Assembly: GCA_964637705.1 (NCBI GenBank)
Contig: CAZWVM010000033.1
Location: 1-23,914 of the forward strand
Reading direction: 5' to 3'
Source: CAZWVM01 sp964637705
GTDB lineage: Bacteria > UBA8481
DNA length: 23,914 nucleotides
The position numbers and the translations under genes were made by a program. Of this stretch, positions 6,823 to 15,511 are shown piece after piece. The notes beneath the pieces were generated by a model. It did no database searches. It was given only the letters and a program-made list of their open reading frames with translations, and was not told where the DNA came from. Positions within the stretch are counted from its first letter, which is position 1, and each line of letters opens with the position of its first letter.

Positions 6823-9800
6823 TTCAACAGGAAGATGGTCCTCGATTCCTCGATCGTGGTGCCGTTGGAGAGAGGAACCTTGAACTTGATGATGTAAACG
6901 CCGTTTCTGAGGACCTGCCCCGCGTCGTTCGCCGCGTTCCAGTCCACGGAAGAGATGCCCGGCGGGAGGTTGATGATCTTCATGCGCTCACCCGCGATGT
7001 TGAAGAACTCCAGCGTCCCGCCCGACACCGTGGTCGGGAAGGTGAAGGTGAAGGCCGGGTTCGCGCTGGTGTAGCGGAAGAGAGGCGAGTTGCCCTCAAA
7101 TCCGATGTTGCCGATGATGGCGGCCCCCGAGGAGATGGAGAAGGTCAGCGTCGAATCGTAGTTTCCGACCTTGTCGACGAGCGTGACCCTCACCGTGTTC
7201 TGGCCCGAGCCGAGGGAGATCGTCTTTGTGACGTCGACCGTGGAGGCCGTGAGAGCACCGTAGGCCGTGTCGGTGGAATCGGTGCCGTCGGCGGCGGTCG
7301 TGCGGAAGACGAGCATGAAGGAGTCGCGCTCGGAACGCGAACGCGCCCGCTGGGAAGCGTTCTCGGCCAGTTCGCTCACGCGGATGGTGACGGAGAGCGA
7401 CGTGCCGGTCGTGGAGGCCGGGGGCGCGGAGCCCAGGGTCGGGGTCAGGGCCTGGGTGTCGGCGTAGAGCAGGGTCGCGTCGAGGGAGGAGAGGTTCGTG
7501 ACCGTGTCACGAAGCGTCACGCGATACTCGTCCATCTTCCAGTTCGTGGTGTCGGTGCGGGCGAAGACGACGACCGTGTCCTTGGCGTAGCCGGTGATGG
7601 TCATGAAGGTCTCGCCCGTCGTCACGCGGTTGAGCCAGACGGTGAACCCGCGCGAATCGGCGAAGCTCAGGGCATAGCCGGCGGTCTCGTAGTAGTTGTA
7701 GGCGTTCGAATAGCGGTCGGCGAAGGGCCGGAAGGGGTTGGGCGAGATGAGCGTCGAGATGCCGCCGACGGGTATGGTGATCGCCGAGGCGGCGCGGATG
7801 CCGAGGCCGCCCGGCGAATCGCCGTCGGTCACGACGCCGCCCGCGGGAATCCAGGGCGTGAACTTGTTGGCCACCGAGACCGCGGTCACGGTCGGACGGA
7901 TCGCGATCCAGAAGTCGGCGCCCGAGTCGTTGCCCGCGTCGGACCCGGGGATCCCCGCGTTCGCCCCGGAAAGCGTCAGAAGGACGCTCGTCGCCGAGAG
8001 GATCGTCGCGGTCGTCGTGACCTCCGAATCGTTCGAGCGGTTGAAGGATCCGATGTCGGTGGAGCCGGAGTCGTTGTAGACGCTGAAGGCGAGGATCGCG
8101 GGGTTGAAGGTGTCCCCGGCCGCGACGTCGAAGTTCAGGGTGATCGTCCTCAGGGCCGCGCCTCCATCGACGGCGCGCGTCGTGTCCGCGACGTGGATGC
8201 CCAGGATCGCCGCGGCGTTCGAGCCGACGGGCATGGAGTCGACGGCGGCCGAAAGATCGCGGAAGGTGCGCGGGATCCTCGTCACGATCGGCGCGGTCGT
8301 GACCGGAGATCCCAGGTTCGACCTCGTGCCGGACGTCGTGGCGAACTCGAAGGCGGTGGTGGCCGGCATCTGCAGGGTGAAGCTGTCGCGGTAGTATCCG
8401 CCGCCGCCGCCCACGATGACGACGTAGTAGTCGTAGCCCTGGTAGGTCGCCGAGGTGTCGTTCTCCGGGACCGGCAGAGGCGTCTGCGGGATGAGCCGCA
8501 CCGTGTCGCCGCTGGAGAAGATCGAGTTCCGCTGCGCCGGGTTCAGGGGCACGATGATGTCCGCGGCGTCGAAGGATCCCTTGACGCCGCCGGCCGTGTT
8601 GTCCTTGTAGACGAGGAAGCCGCACGTCTCCGTGTAACTGCCGGTCGTCGGGACCGAGGCGACGTTGTTGCCGTAGGCGAAGGATCCGGCCACGGAATCG
8701 AAGATCCGCAGGGTGATCGCGGTGATGGCCTCGTTGGCGAGATCCTGCGTCACGTTGATGCCGAAGACGGCCGCTGAATCCCCGAGGCCGATCCAGCGCT
8801 TCGTGGGATCGGTGAGGATGTCGGAGACGATCGTCTGGTTCGAGCCGATCGAGAGAGTGACGGCGCCCAGGGTCTTCGTGTCGGACCAGTTGCCGTAGGT
8901 GTCGCGCAGGTTCGCGACCAGGTTGTTGGTGCCGCCCTGGATCGGCACGGAAACATTCGTGGCGACGTAATTGGCGAGGGTTCCGGAAACCAGGAGCGTC
9001 GCGACGGTGCCGTCGAGGCGGTAGATGTAGTAGTTCGCCGCGCTCTCGCCCGCGGTCAGGGCGTAGGCGTCCAAGGTCGAGCGGTTCGTGTCCGAGGAGA
9101 TCGAGACGGCGACGGTACTGCCCGACGTCAGGACGGTGGGAAGTGCCGAGGTGAGAACCGGAGCCGTGCATGAGAGATCGACGAGCAAAGTATCCCCGAA
9201 CTCGTAAGTCTTCGTGGTTCCGGCCCGATCGTATGCGAAAGAGAGCCGATAGGCACCGCCGGACGTGAAGTTGGAAGGCCATGCATAAGTCACGGGATGG
9301 CCGGCCACGGCTGTCTTTCCAATGAAAACCACGGAATCGAACTTGCCCACACCCAAGTTCGAGGTCACGTTGGATGCGATGTGCGTTGCCGAGAGACTCC
9401 AACTTGAATCCAGATTACCCGGAATGATGGTGAATTGTATCCGGATCGTGTCGGTGACGCCGTCGGCATTGGGGGAAAACTCCAGAGGCGAAAACGATCC
9501 AGTCACTCCCGCCGGCGATATGGTCAGGATATTCGAGGTGTAATTCATCGTGCGATCGATGGGCGCGGTGAATTTCACCCAAGGGTCGAGCGGTTCGTTG
9601 ACGGCCTGGACGGAGACCTTGAGCTTGTGGTCAAGACCGGCGGCGGCGGCACGGAAGACCAAAAAATAGACCGCCTGGGTTTCGCTTCTCAGGTTGAACG
9701 GATCCGTATCGGGGACAGGCGCCAGAGCGTTGTCCACATCGATGATCAGGTCGTTGGCGCTCTGCCATGTGAAACTGGAGATCTGCAGTGCCGTGTCAGC

Positions 9801-12800
9801 CGTTTCGCTGAAGGTACGGCTCCCGTCCATGTCCCGCCAGATCCATATGCCGCTGCCCGAATCATTGACGTCCAGCGGCAACAGGTCCGTCGTCCGATAC
9901 CCGCCCGGCGCGCTGGGGTCCTCGAGTTGAATCCGGACCTGGTCGAGATAGATTCCGCCATTGGTCGCCACGTGGGTCGAATCGGCCGCCATGATGCCCA
10001 TGACGGCCAGGCGCGTGCCGTCGATCGACAAGACGCCGGAATCCGGCAAATCGCGGTATACGGACGGCATGCCCGCCGTGAGAAGACCCGTCGTGACGGG
10101 GGGGGGGACGGAGATGAAGCCGGGCGGCGCAAACGTCATGCCGTTAGCGGTCGTGTTCCCGGGCAACCGAAAGGCGAAATCGTCACGGAAAAGCAACGTG
10201 TCGCCGATCTTGGCCACGATGAAGATGTCGTTGCCGGCAAAACGCCCGAAATCGGTATCCGGCATGTCAAAGGCCGGGGAAAATGTAAATTTAACACGTG
10301 TCGTGCCGCCGGCGAAAAAGGAATCGTAGGACCAGATCCCGTTCACGGGACTGTCGCCCGCGTCGAAGACACCTTCGGTCGTTCCGACGTCTTCGAAGAC
10401 GGTCAATCCCTGGCCCCGAGTATTCAGATTCGAGACGAAGCGCGAGAGGTCCTGCCCCGTGTCAAAGTCACCCAGCACGAGTCCCGAATCGATGAGATCG
10501 ACATAGAGGGAAACAATGTAGCTTCCGCCGGTCGTGTCGACGGCATTCAGACCGAAGAGCGGTAATTCATTGCCCCGGAAGACGGTCTTGGGACCGACCA
10601 CAAGATTGGTCGCATTCACGGCGATGCCGCCGGTCACGGCGATCACTTCGGACCGGAGAATATCCGACGAACCGGCGCCGGTATAGTTGGGGTTATTCTG
10701 GATGTCCAGTTGAGTCAAGAGACCCCACGTCAGCGGATCCTGCCCGAAGTCCTGGCAAGCCGTGTCGAACCGGTAGAAAGCGCCTCCCGAAAAGACCCGG
10801 TCCGGGGCGGCCCAATACAGGGCCTCCTGGGCCTGGAATGAGATGCCGTAGTTGTATGTATTCACGACCGTATTATCCAGGTCGCCGAAGATCACTCGGA
10901 AGCGGTCACCGGGCGTGATCGTTGGCGATGTCCGGAATACGAGGAAGAAATCGTCGCCGCCGTTGGAATCGCGGTCGTTGTCAGGTACGGCGGTCGCCGC
11001 ATTTGACGTGTCCATCTCCAGGCGGACAATCAGCGGTTGATTGACCGCGCCGTAAGAGTTGAGAAGCGTCGCCGAGTATGGATTGCCGACGGGCACGTAG
11101 CGAGTCTGGGCCGCGGCAAATCCCGTGAAGGGAACGAAGGAATCGATGTTGGGGTCGAAGACCCCGTTGGTGTTGTTGGGATGGGAGTCGTTGTCGCGAT
11201 AGATCGCCCAACCCGACTGGGAGTCGTTCCTCAGGTCCGCGAAATCCTGCTCGTGTATCGCCCCGCCGCCGCCGGCGACATTGTCGAGCAGGAAGAACGA
11301 CGCCTCGAACAAGCGCGCGGCGGCCCCGCTGTCCCAGACATTGAAGCCGAAGCAGGCGATGGCCTGAGACGAGGGCGGGACGCTCTGTCCACTGGACGTC
11401 AGGTCGCGGAAGATCACCGGCATGCCGTGCGTCAGCGCAGCGGTCTCGGAGAGAGGATACACGATCGCCTGGCTGTCGAGCTTCAGGTAGGACTGCAGAT
11501 ACGTATCGGCCGCGCTCAAGCGCGACTGGGGGCTTGTCTCGTAGACGCGCAAGCCGCTGAGGAACTCCAGTCCGCCGGGCGGCAATTCGAACGTGATCGA
11601 ATCCCCAAAGGCCGCGAACTGCGAGGGCTCGACTCCGATCCATACGCGTGCCTGGTCTGTGGTGTTGAGATGAAGGGCGCTGTCCGTCGAGAGAGGCATG
11701 AATCCTGAGATGACTAGCTGAACCCTGGTCGTATTGGCCGAGGTGCGAGTCACCAGGGTCTGGGAGGCGTCCAGCGGATACATCGGGTCGGTCATGCCGT
11801 AGGTGGGGTCGCTGGTGGAACGGATCTGCAGGCCGGAAAGGACTGTCTGGTCGATGCGGCGCAGGGGCGAGGTCTCGCTGTTGAAATCCAAACCGGGGCT
11901 GTGATGAAGGTTCAAGGTGATCTTCCGAAGCCCCTGGGTGTTGTTGGCCCCACCGATCAGAGCCAGGCCGAAGAGCGGTCGATAGGTCGTGAACTCGAGA
12001 TCGTTGGCGTCGTTGTAGGCCGAACCCGTGGCGTCGAGGTGGGGATGCACGACTCGATGCCTGGGCCCGACCGGCCCCATCAGTTCGTAGATCACGGTCG
12101 AAATGCGCTGTGTCAGCGTCGTCACGTCCTGGTTCTTCACGAACGAGGAGGCGGCCGGCTTGATCGTCATGGCGAAGCTGTCCAGGGAGGCGTACCAGCA
12201 GTCCCCTGGAACGACGCCGCCCGGCTGGGGCAGATCGCTTATATACTCGTTCAGGACGAACGCCAATTGCATGGTCCTCGAGGTGTTCGCCCCGATATCG
12301 ACGGGTTCGTCGTCGTCGTCCGCGTCGTTCCGAAGCTTCTGGTAGATCGTGTAGAAGGGCGCCGCCGTGCTCCAGTTGCGCAACTGCGGCGAATTGACCG
12401 TGCCCCGGCGGTTGAAGTTCTTCTCCGTGCCGTCAATCACGGTGATGAAACGCTCTATATCTCCCGTGAAGCCCAGCGGATTGGTCTGGTAGTAGTTTTG
12501 CGCCCCCGGAACGAACCCACGCACGTTCGTGCAGGTATACGTGGTTCCCCGGTAGGTGAACGTCCCTGCCGTCCTGTTGCGGACGATCCATTCGAAGAGG
12601 TCATACGGGCCGGCACCGGCGGCAATCACTTTCGGATACCTTCCGGCTCCCGCCGTCGCCGTCTTCGGTCGCACGATCTGGCACACATCACTCTTCAGGT
12701 CGTGGGTGACCGTCGCGAAATTGCCGCCGCCGTCGTCGCACGTGACGCCGCCCCCCACGTTGCTCTTGACCTCGATATAGAAGGTCGCTTGCGGCGCGGT

Positions 12801-13286
12801 CAATGCCGACTTGATGCAGAGGTAGAATCGGCGCGTGTCCTTGGAGGGAATCGTGTTGTTTCCGGCCCCCAGGGTCGTATTGATGGAGATGGTCGTATTG
12901 GGACCCGTGATGGCGCCCGCCGTTCCCAGTACACCACCGTTTTCGTCGAGCACGGTGATCGATTCGAAGAAGGCGGCTGCGATCGTAGAGAACTCATTGT
13001 CCGGCGTGCTGACTTGATCCTGGTATCGAAACGCCAGCGACATGAGATCCACGGCGACCGTGCTGTCGTTGTTGACATCGAATTGGATCTGAAACGTGTC
13101 ACCGGGGAAAATCGCGTAGGCCATTCCTGAGGACGGGACGGGGCTGGGAACCTTGAAGGAAGTGGATGCCACGGTCACGGAAGTCGAGTCGGCCGCCCAA
13201 GCCAGGGCGGGCGCCACAACGAGCATGAGAACGACCCGGGTCAACCAGAATAACCTGCTCCAGACGTTCGAAGGAGACGAGATCAC
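6819..13286 (-). CDS. Giant repeat-containing surface protein with FlgD-like C-terminal tail
   Basis: This 2155-aa exported protein comes from a GTG at 13286, chosen because AGAGGAAG sits just upstream and the start opens directly onto a signal peptide (about 1-33, LFWLTRVVLMLVVAPALAWA). An in-frame ATG at 13334 lacks a ribosome site. After an N-terminal region, residues about 430-1810 hold at least five divergent copies of a roughly 170-280-residue module (see the repeat entry). A FSPNADGVTDTIRIQF segment (about residue 1270) is like the FSPNGDG motif of gliding-motility and surface proteins. A second SPNPFRPF segment lies near residue 1850. The C-terminus (about 2070-2155: LEFFNIAGERMKIINLPPG, WNAANDAGQVLRNGVYIIKF) is a FlgD-Ig/type IX-like sorting tail. 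It contains a C10 tract and a composition change near 9.2 kb. No enzyme motif is seen; adhesin or structural surface protein is a guess. Confidence 0.85.
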   Translation of the reverse strand: MISSPSNVWSRLFWLTRVVLMLVVAPALAWAADSTSVTVASTSFKVPSPVPSSGMAYAIFPGDTFQIQFDVNNDSTVAVDLMSLAFRYQDQVSTPDNEFSTIAAAFFESITVLDENGGVLGTAGAITGPNTTISINTTLGAGNNTIPSKDTRRFYLCIKSALTAPQATFYIEVKSNVGGGVTCDDGGGNFATVTHDLKSDVCQIVRPKTATAGAGRYPKVIAAGAGPYDLFEWIVRNRTAGTFTYRGTTYTCTNVRGFVPGAQNYYQTNPLGFTGDIERFITVIDGTEKNFNRRGTVNSPQLRNWSTAAPFYTIYQKLRNDADDDDEPVDIGANTSRTMQLAFVLNEYISDLPQPGGVVPGDCWYASLDSFAMTIKPAASSFVKNQDVTTLTQRISTVIYELMGPVGPRHRVVHPHLDATGSAYNDANDLEFTTYRPLFGLALIGGANNTQGLRKITLNLHHSPGLDFNSETSPLRRIDQTVLSGLQIRSTSDPTYGMTDPMYPLDASQTLVTRTSANTTRVQLVISGFMPLSTDSALHLNTTDQARVWIGVEPSQFAAFGDSITFELPPGGLEFLSGLRVYETSPQSRLSAADTYLQSYLKLDSQAIVYPLSETAALTHGMPVIFRDLTSSGQSVPPSSQAIACFGFNVWDSGAAARLFEASFFLLDNVAGGGGAIHEQDFADLRNDSQSGWAIYRDNDSHPNNTNGVFDPNIDSFVPFTGFAAAQTRYVPVGNPYSATLLNSYGAVNQPLIVRLEMDTSNAATAVPDNDRDSNGGDDFFLVFRTSPTITPGDRFRVIFGDLDNTVVNTYNYGISFQAQEALYWAAPDRVFSGGAFYRFDTACQDFGQDPLTWGLLTQLDIQNNPNYTGAGSSDILRSEVIAVTGGIAVNATNLVVGPKTVFRGNELPLFGLNAVDTTGGSYIVSLYVDLIDSGLVLGDFDTGQDLSRFVSNLNTRGQGLTVFEDVGTTEGVFDAGDSPVNGIWSYDSFFAGGTTRVKFTFSPAFDMPDTDFGRFAGNDIFIVAKIGDTLLFRDDFAFRLPGNTTANGMTFAPPGFISVPPPVTTGLLTAGMPSVYRDLPDSGVLSIDGTRLAVMGIMAADSTHVATNGGIYLDQVRIQLEDPSAPGGYRTTDLLPLDVNDSGSGIWIWRDMDGSRTFSETADTALQISSFTWQSANDLIIDVDNALAPVPDTDPFNLRSETQAVYFLVFRAAAAGLDHKLKVSVQAVNEPLDPWVKFTAPIDRTMNYTSNILTISPAGVTGSFSPLEFSPNADGVTDTIRIQFTIIPGNLDSSWSLSATHIASNVTSNLGVGKFDSVVFIGKTAVAGHPVTYAWPSNFTSGGAYRLSFAYDRAGTTKTYEFGDTLLVDLSCTAPVLTSALPTVLTSGSTVAVSISSDTNRSTLDAYALTAGESAANYYIYRLDGTVATLLVSGTLANYVATNVSVPIQGGTNNLVANLRDTYGNWSDTKTLGAVTLSIGSNQTIVSDILTDPTKRWIGLGDSAAVFGINVTQDLANEAITAITLRIFDSVAGSFAYGNNVASVPTTGSYTETCGFLVYKDNTAGGVKGSFDAADIIVPLNPAQRNSIFSSGDTVRLIPQTPLPVPENDTSATYQGYDYYVVIVGGGGGYYRDSFTLQMPATTAFEFATTSGTRSNLGSPVTTAPIVTRIPRTFRDLSAAVDSMPVGSNAAAILGIHVADTTRAVDGGAALRTITLNFDVAAGDTFNPAILAFSVYNDSGSTDIGSFNRSNDSEVTTTATILSATSVLLTLSGANAGIPGSDAGNDSGADFWIAIRPTVTAVSVANKFTPWIPAGGVVTDGDSPGGLGIRAASAITIPVGGISTLISPNPFRPFADRYSNAYNYYETAGYALSFADSRGFTVWLNRVTTGETFMTITGYAKDTVVVFARTDTTNWKMDEYRVTLRDTVTNLSSLDATLLYADTQALTPTLGSAPPASTTGTSLSVTIRVSELAENASQRARSRSERDSFMLVFRTTAADGTDSTDTAYGALTASTVDVTKTISLGSGQNTVRVTLVDKVGNYDSTLTFSISSGAAIIGNIGFEGNSPLFRYTSANPAFTFTFPTTVSGGTLEFFNIAGERMKIINLPPGISSVDWNAANDAGQVLRNGVYIIKFKVPLSNGTTIEESRTIFLLK
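7845..12000 (-). repeat. Tandem divergent protein modules inside the giant surface protein
   Basis: Aligning the protein with itself by eye gives a repeated order of three blocks. Block 1 is an FRDL-type segment then a G(I/F/L) strand before a D(T/S) turn, at about 11340-11432, 10525-10590, 9975-10080, 8745-8805 and 8180-8282. Block 2 is an (I/V)(Y/W/F)xD turn followed by G-x-F-(D/N), at about 11135-11215, 10345-10420, 9800-9860, 8550-8625 and 8020-8090. Block 3 is a D-x-F-(L/I/V)-V segment, at about 10910-10975, 10155-10235, 9615-9690, 8370-8440 and 7845-7920. A weaker sixth block 1 lies at about 11908-11985, and a lone block 3 (DSFMLVFRTTAADG) near 7260-7330. Copies are diverged in DNA as well as protein. 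The boundaries are approximate and the fold is unknown, probably beta-sandwich. Confidence 0.6.
10098..10107 (-). repeat. Homopolymer of ten G (ten C in the coding strand)
   Basis: An uninterrupted run of ten G on the plus strand encodes the end of Val and three Pro (SVPPPVTTG) in the giant surface protein. The current length keeps the 2155-aa frame open. Runs of this length are classic sites of slipped-strand mispairing. Confidence 0.9.
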
Positions 13287-13342
13287 GCACTTCCTCTCAC
13301 GGGTACTATCGTTTGACGACTTCGAAGGTAGCATGCCGCGTC

Positions 13343-13371
13343 AGCCTATCCATTTCCGTCAGTTAATGCAA
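13343..13371 (-). promoter_or_regulatory. Weak candidate promoter for the surface-export cluster
   Basis: On the minus strand TTGCAT (13371-13366) and TAGGCT (13348-13343) are 17 bp apart, about 57-62 bp upstream of the GTG at 13286. The -10 element is poor. A short inverted repeat GCAAA-CAAC-TTTGC (13368-13381) overlaps the -35 and could bind a regulator. The 184-bp gap 13287-13470 is the only intergenic space before the cluster and also precedes the plus-strand gene at 13471. I see no convincing promoter for that gene and no other feature in the gap. Confidence 0.3.
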
Positions 13372-13470
13372 ACAACTTTGCTTGTGAATTATTCCCTCTC
13401 GTGCCACGAGTCCCCCCGGGACGGCATTTGTCTTGCTTGATGAGGATTTGGGACGGAAAATGCTCCTACC

Positions 13471-14268
13471 GTGCTCGCTCCGGCGCTCATAGTCCTCCTC
13501 TTCGCCACCCCTCCGGCTCCGGACACGGGGCTAAGCCGCTTTCTGGAACCCGTCCTCGACGGAGGGCATTCACTTGTCGTGTCCCGGGCGGGAGCCTCCG
13601 CTGTTATCCAGGGAGCACGAGCCGCGATCATCCTTCTGGACACGTCGTTTGACGCTTCGACGGAGGAGAGCATCGATTGGGAGACTTTCCACCTGCCCTT
13701 CATCCGCGGTCATCGGTGGGGTTACGAGGACGAGATCGTTTTCGGTTCCATCGAGGGCCGGGGTGTCGGACTGCGTTACGCGCCCCATCGAACCGTCTCG
13801 GATCCGAACGCCGTTATCGATCACTTCGACGATTGGGTGAATCCGCTGACTGCGAACGCCGTTCCCGACTTTTCGGCATGGAAAAGCATAACCCTCAGGG
13901 GGAATGCGTGGTGTTCCTTGCCGAGATCACTGGCCATCGTTCGTTCACTCGAACTTCTCATTCCCTCGATGTTCGAGGGGATCGCCGAAGCGTCCTCGGA
14001 CGAAGATCACTACTCAGTTCGTGCCGTCGCGATGGTGGCGACGGCACGCGGACCGGTAGTAGCCCGGGTCATACTAACCGTCGGCCCTCGTCCCGATCAG
14101 CGCCCCGTCGACGATTACCACGTGGACGCTTCAACGCCGGAACTCAACAGTCTCTCGTTCACGACAAGACGATTCCTTGTTCGCGTCGAGCTGTCCCCGT
14201 CATTCTCCATGACGGATCGGATGTCCGCGTGGAGAGAGCCAATCACGCTTCTTCTGGAGACACCCTAG
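13471..14268 (+). CDS. Hypothetical protein, probably exported
   Basis: This 265-aa protein matches no family I recognise. It starts at a GTG with a short hydrophobic segment (MLAPALIVLLFATPPAPDTG), which could be a small signal peptide or anchor. The rest is a mixed beta-rich sequence with few motifs; it contains a single Cys (about 147) and several WxDxW-like aromatic/acidic stretches such as HFDDWVNPL. There is no strong Shine-Dalgarno, so the start is uncertain. Its base composition is less GC-rich than the flanking moeA side and resembles the 5' half of the giant gene next door, suggesting a shared history. It converges on moeA with a 26-bp overlap of coding ends. Confidence 0.6.
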   Translation: MLAPALIVLLFATPPAPDTGLSRFLEPVLDGGHSLVVSRAGASAVIQGARAAIILLDTSFDASTEESIDWETFHLPFIRGHRWGYEDEIVFGSIEGRGVGLRYAPHRTVSDPNAVIDHFDDWVNPLTANAVPDFSAWKSITLRGNAWCSLPRSLAIVRSLELLIPSMFEGIAEASSDEDHYSVRAVAMVATARGPVVARVILTVGPRPDQRPVDDYHVDASTPELNSLSFTTRRFLVRVELSPSFSMTDRMSAWREPITLLLETP

Positions 14269-15511
14269 GCAGCCCGAACTCCGCCTCCTCGCCCTCCCTC
14301 CAGACGATGCACGGCGCCGACTCGCCCCGGGGGATGAAGACCGTCTCGGCCTCGACGAAGAGAAGTCCGTCGGCGTTGAGCATCGACGTGGAGATCCCCG
14401 ATCCCTGTCCGGAGCGGGTTGGCAGCGCTTTCATTCGCTCCCCGGACCTCTCCAATTTCACCCGCACGAGCTCCGGTCGCCCCGGCGCGCGCCGGATCTC
14501 CTCCGCGAGGATCACCCGGTGGACCGGGCGATGGCAGCGCGATCGTCCCATCATCGCCAGCAGCGCCGGCCGGACGAAGACCTCGTAGGCGACCTGCGTC
14601 GAGACCGGGTTGCCCGGCAGGCCGAAGACGGGAACGGCGCCGAGAAGCCCGAAGAGCAGGGGCCGCCCCGGCTTGATTTCCACCCGCCAGAACTTCGTCT
14701 TCAGCCCCATCTCGTCCAAAATCGCCCGCGTGAGATCACGGTCGCCGGCCGAAACGCCGGCGGAGACGATGAGGCAGTCGGCGCGGCTCCCGGTGTCCAG
14801 CCGCTCCGCGATGTCGATGCGGTCGTCGCGGGCCGTGCCGAGATCCACGGGAGTCGCGCCGCACTCGCGAAGAAGAGAGAGAAGCGCGATCGAGTTGAGG
14901 TTTCGCACCTGGCCGGGGCGGGGCTCCACGCCCGGCTCGACCAGCTCGTCGCCCGTCGCCATCACCGCAACCCTCGGCCTGCGCACGACCGTGAGGCGGG
15001 AGGCGCCCGCCGCCGCGGCCACGGAGAGCGCGGAGGGCGTCATGAGCATGCCGCGCGCAAGGGCGATGGACCCGGCCTTCAAGTCCTCCCCCGCGCGGCG
15101 CACATTCTGGCCGGGCTCGGCCGCGGCCTCGAACGAGACGCTCTCCTCCCCTTCCTTCACGGTTTCCCGGGGCACGACCGCGTCGGCCCCCTGGGGGAGA
15201 AGCGCACCGGTCATGATGCGAAGGGCGCGCCCGGGGAGAAGAAGGCCCGGTTCGCCGTCCCCGGCGAAGATCGTCCGCTTCTCGACCGGCAAGCTCCTCG
15301 GCGCGGCCATCGAAGCGCCCCGGAGCGACTCGGCCTGGACGGCATACCCGTCCATCCCCGCGTTGTCCGCGAGCGGCACGTCGTCGCGCGCCGTGACCGG
15401 CTCCGCAAGCACCAGGCCGAGCGCGGAGGCGAGATCGACCTCGACGGGCTCCAGGGGCGAAACCGATGAGACGACGGTGGCGACAGCATCGGAGAGAGAA
15501 AGGGCCTTCAA
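14243..15511 (-). CDS. moeA: Molybdopterin molybdenumtransferase MoeA
   Basis: This 422-aa protein inserts molybdate into adenylylated molybdopterin in the last step of molybdenum cofactor synthesis. Family landmarks are ADNAGMDGYAV (48-58), the GAD-V-PRE segment near 110, a TGDELVEPG loop near 190, the MoCF-type SAGVSAGDRDLT (about 249-260), KPGRPLLFG and GLPGNPVST. Domain order follows MoeA: N-terminal domains, the MogA-like domain, then C-terminal domain IV. The start is a TTG at 15511 that overlaps the folD stop as TTGA. This is an uncommon start, but no better in-frame start lies nearby. No molybdoenzyme gene lies in the window, so its client is elsewhere. The 3' end overlaps the convergent hypothetical gene by 26 bp. 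Confidence 0.93.
   Translation of the reverse strand: MKALSLSDAVATVVSSVSPLEPVEVDLASALGLVLAEPVTARDDVPLADNAGMDGYAVQAESLRGASMAAPRSLPVEKRTIFAGDGEPGLLLPGRALRIMTGALLPQGADAVVPRETVKEGEESVSFEAAAEPGQNVRRAGEDLKAGSIALARGMLMTPSALSVAAAAGASRLTVVRRPRVAVMATGDELVEPGVEPRPGQVRNLNSIALLSLLRECGATPVDLGTARDDRIDIAERLDTGSRADCLIVSAGVSAGDRDLTRAILDEMGLKTKFWRVEIKPGRPLLFGLLGAVPVFGLPGNPVSTQVAYEVFVRPALLAMMGRSRCHRPVHRVILAEEIRRAPGRPELVRVKLERSGERMKALPTRSGQGSGISTSMLNADGLLFVEAETVFIPRGESAPCIVWREGEEAEFGLPRVSPEEA

Noticed and set aside
7507..9402. 631-codon minus-strand frame within the giant gene
   Set aside because: It is an Arg/His/Gly-rich out-of-frame reading of the giant gene with no recognisable domain.
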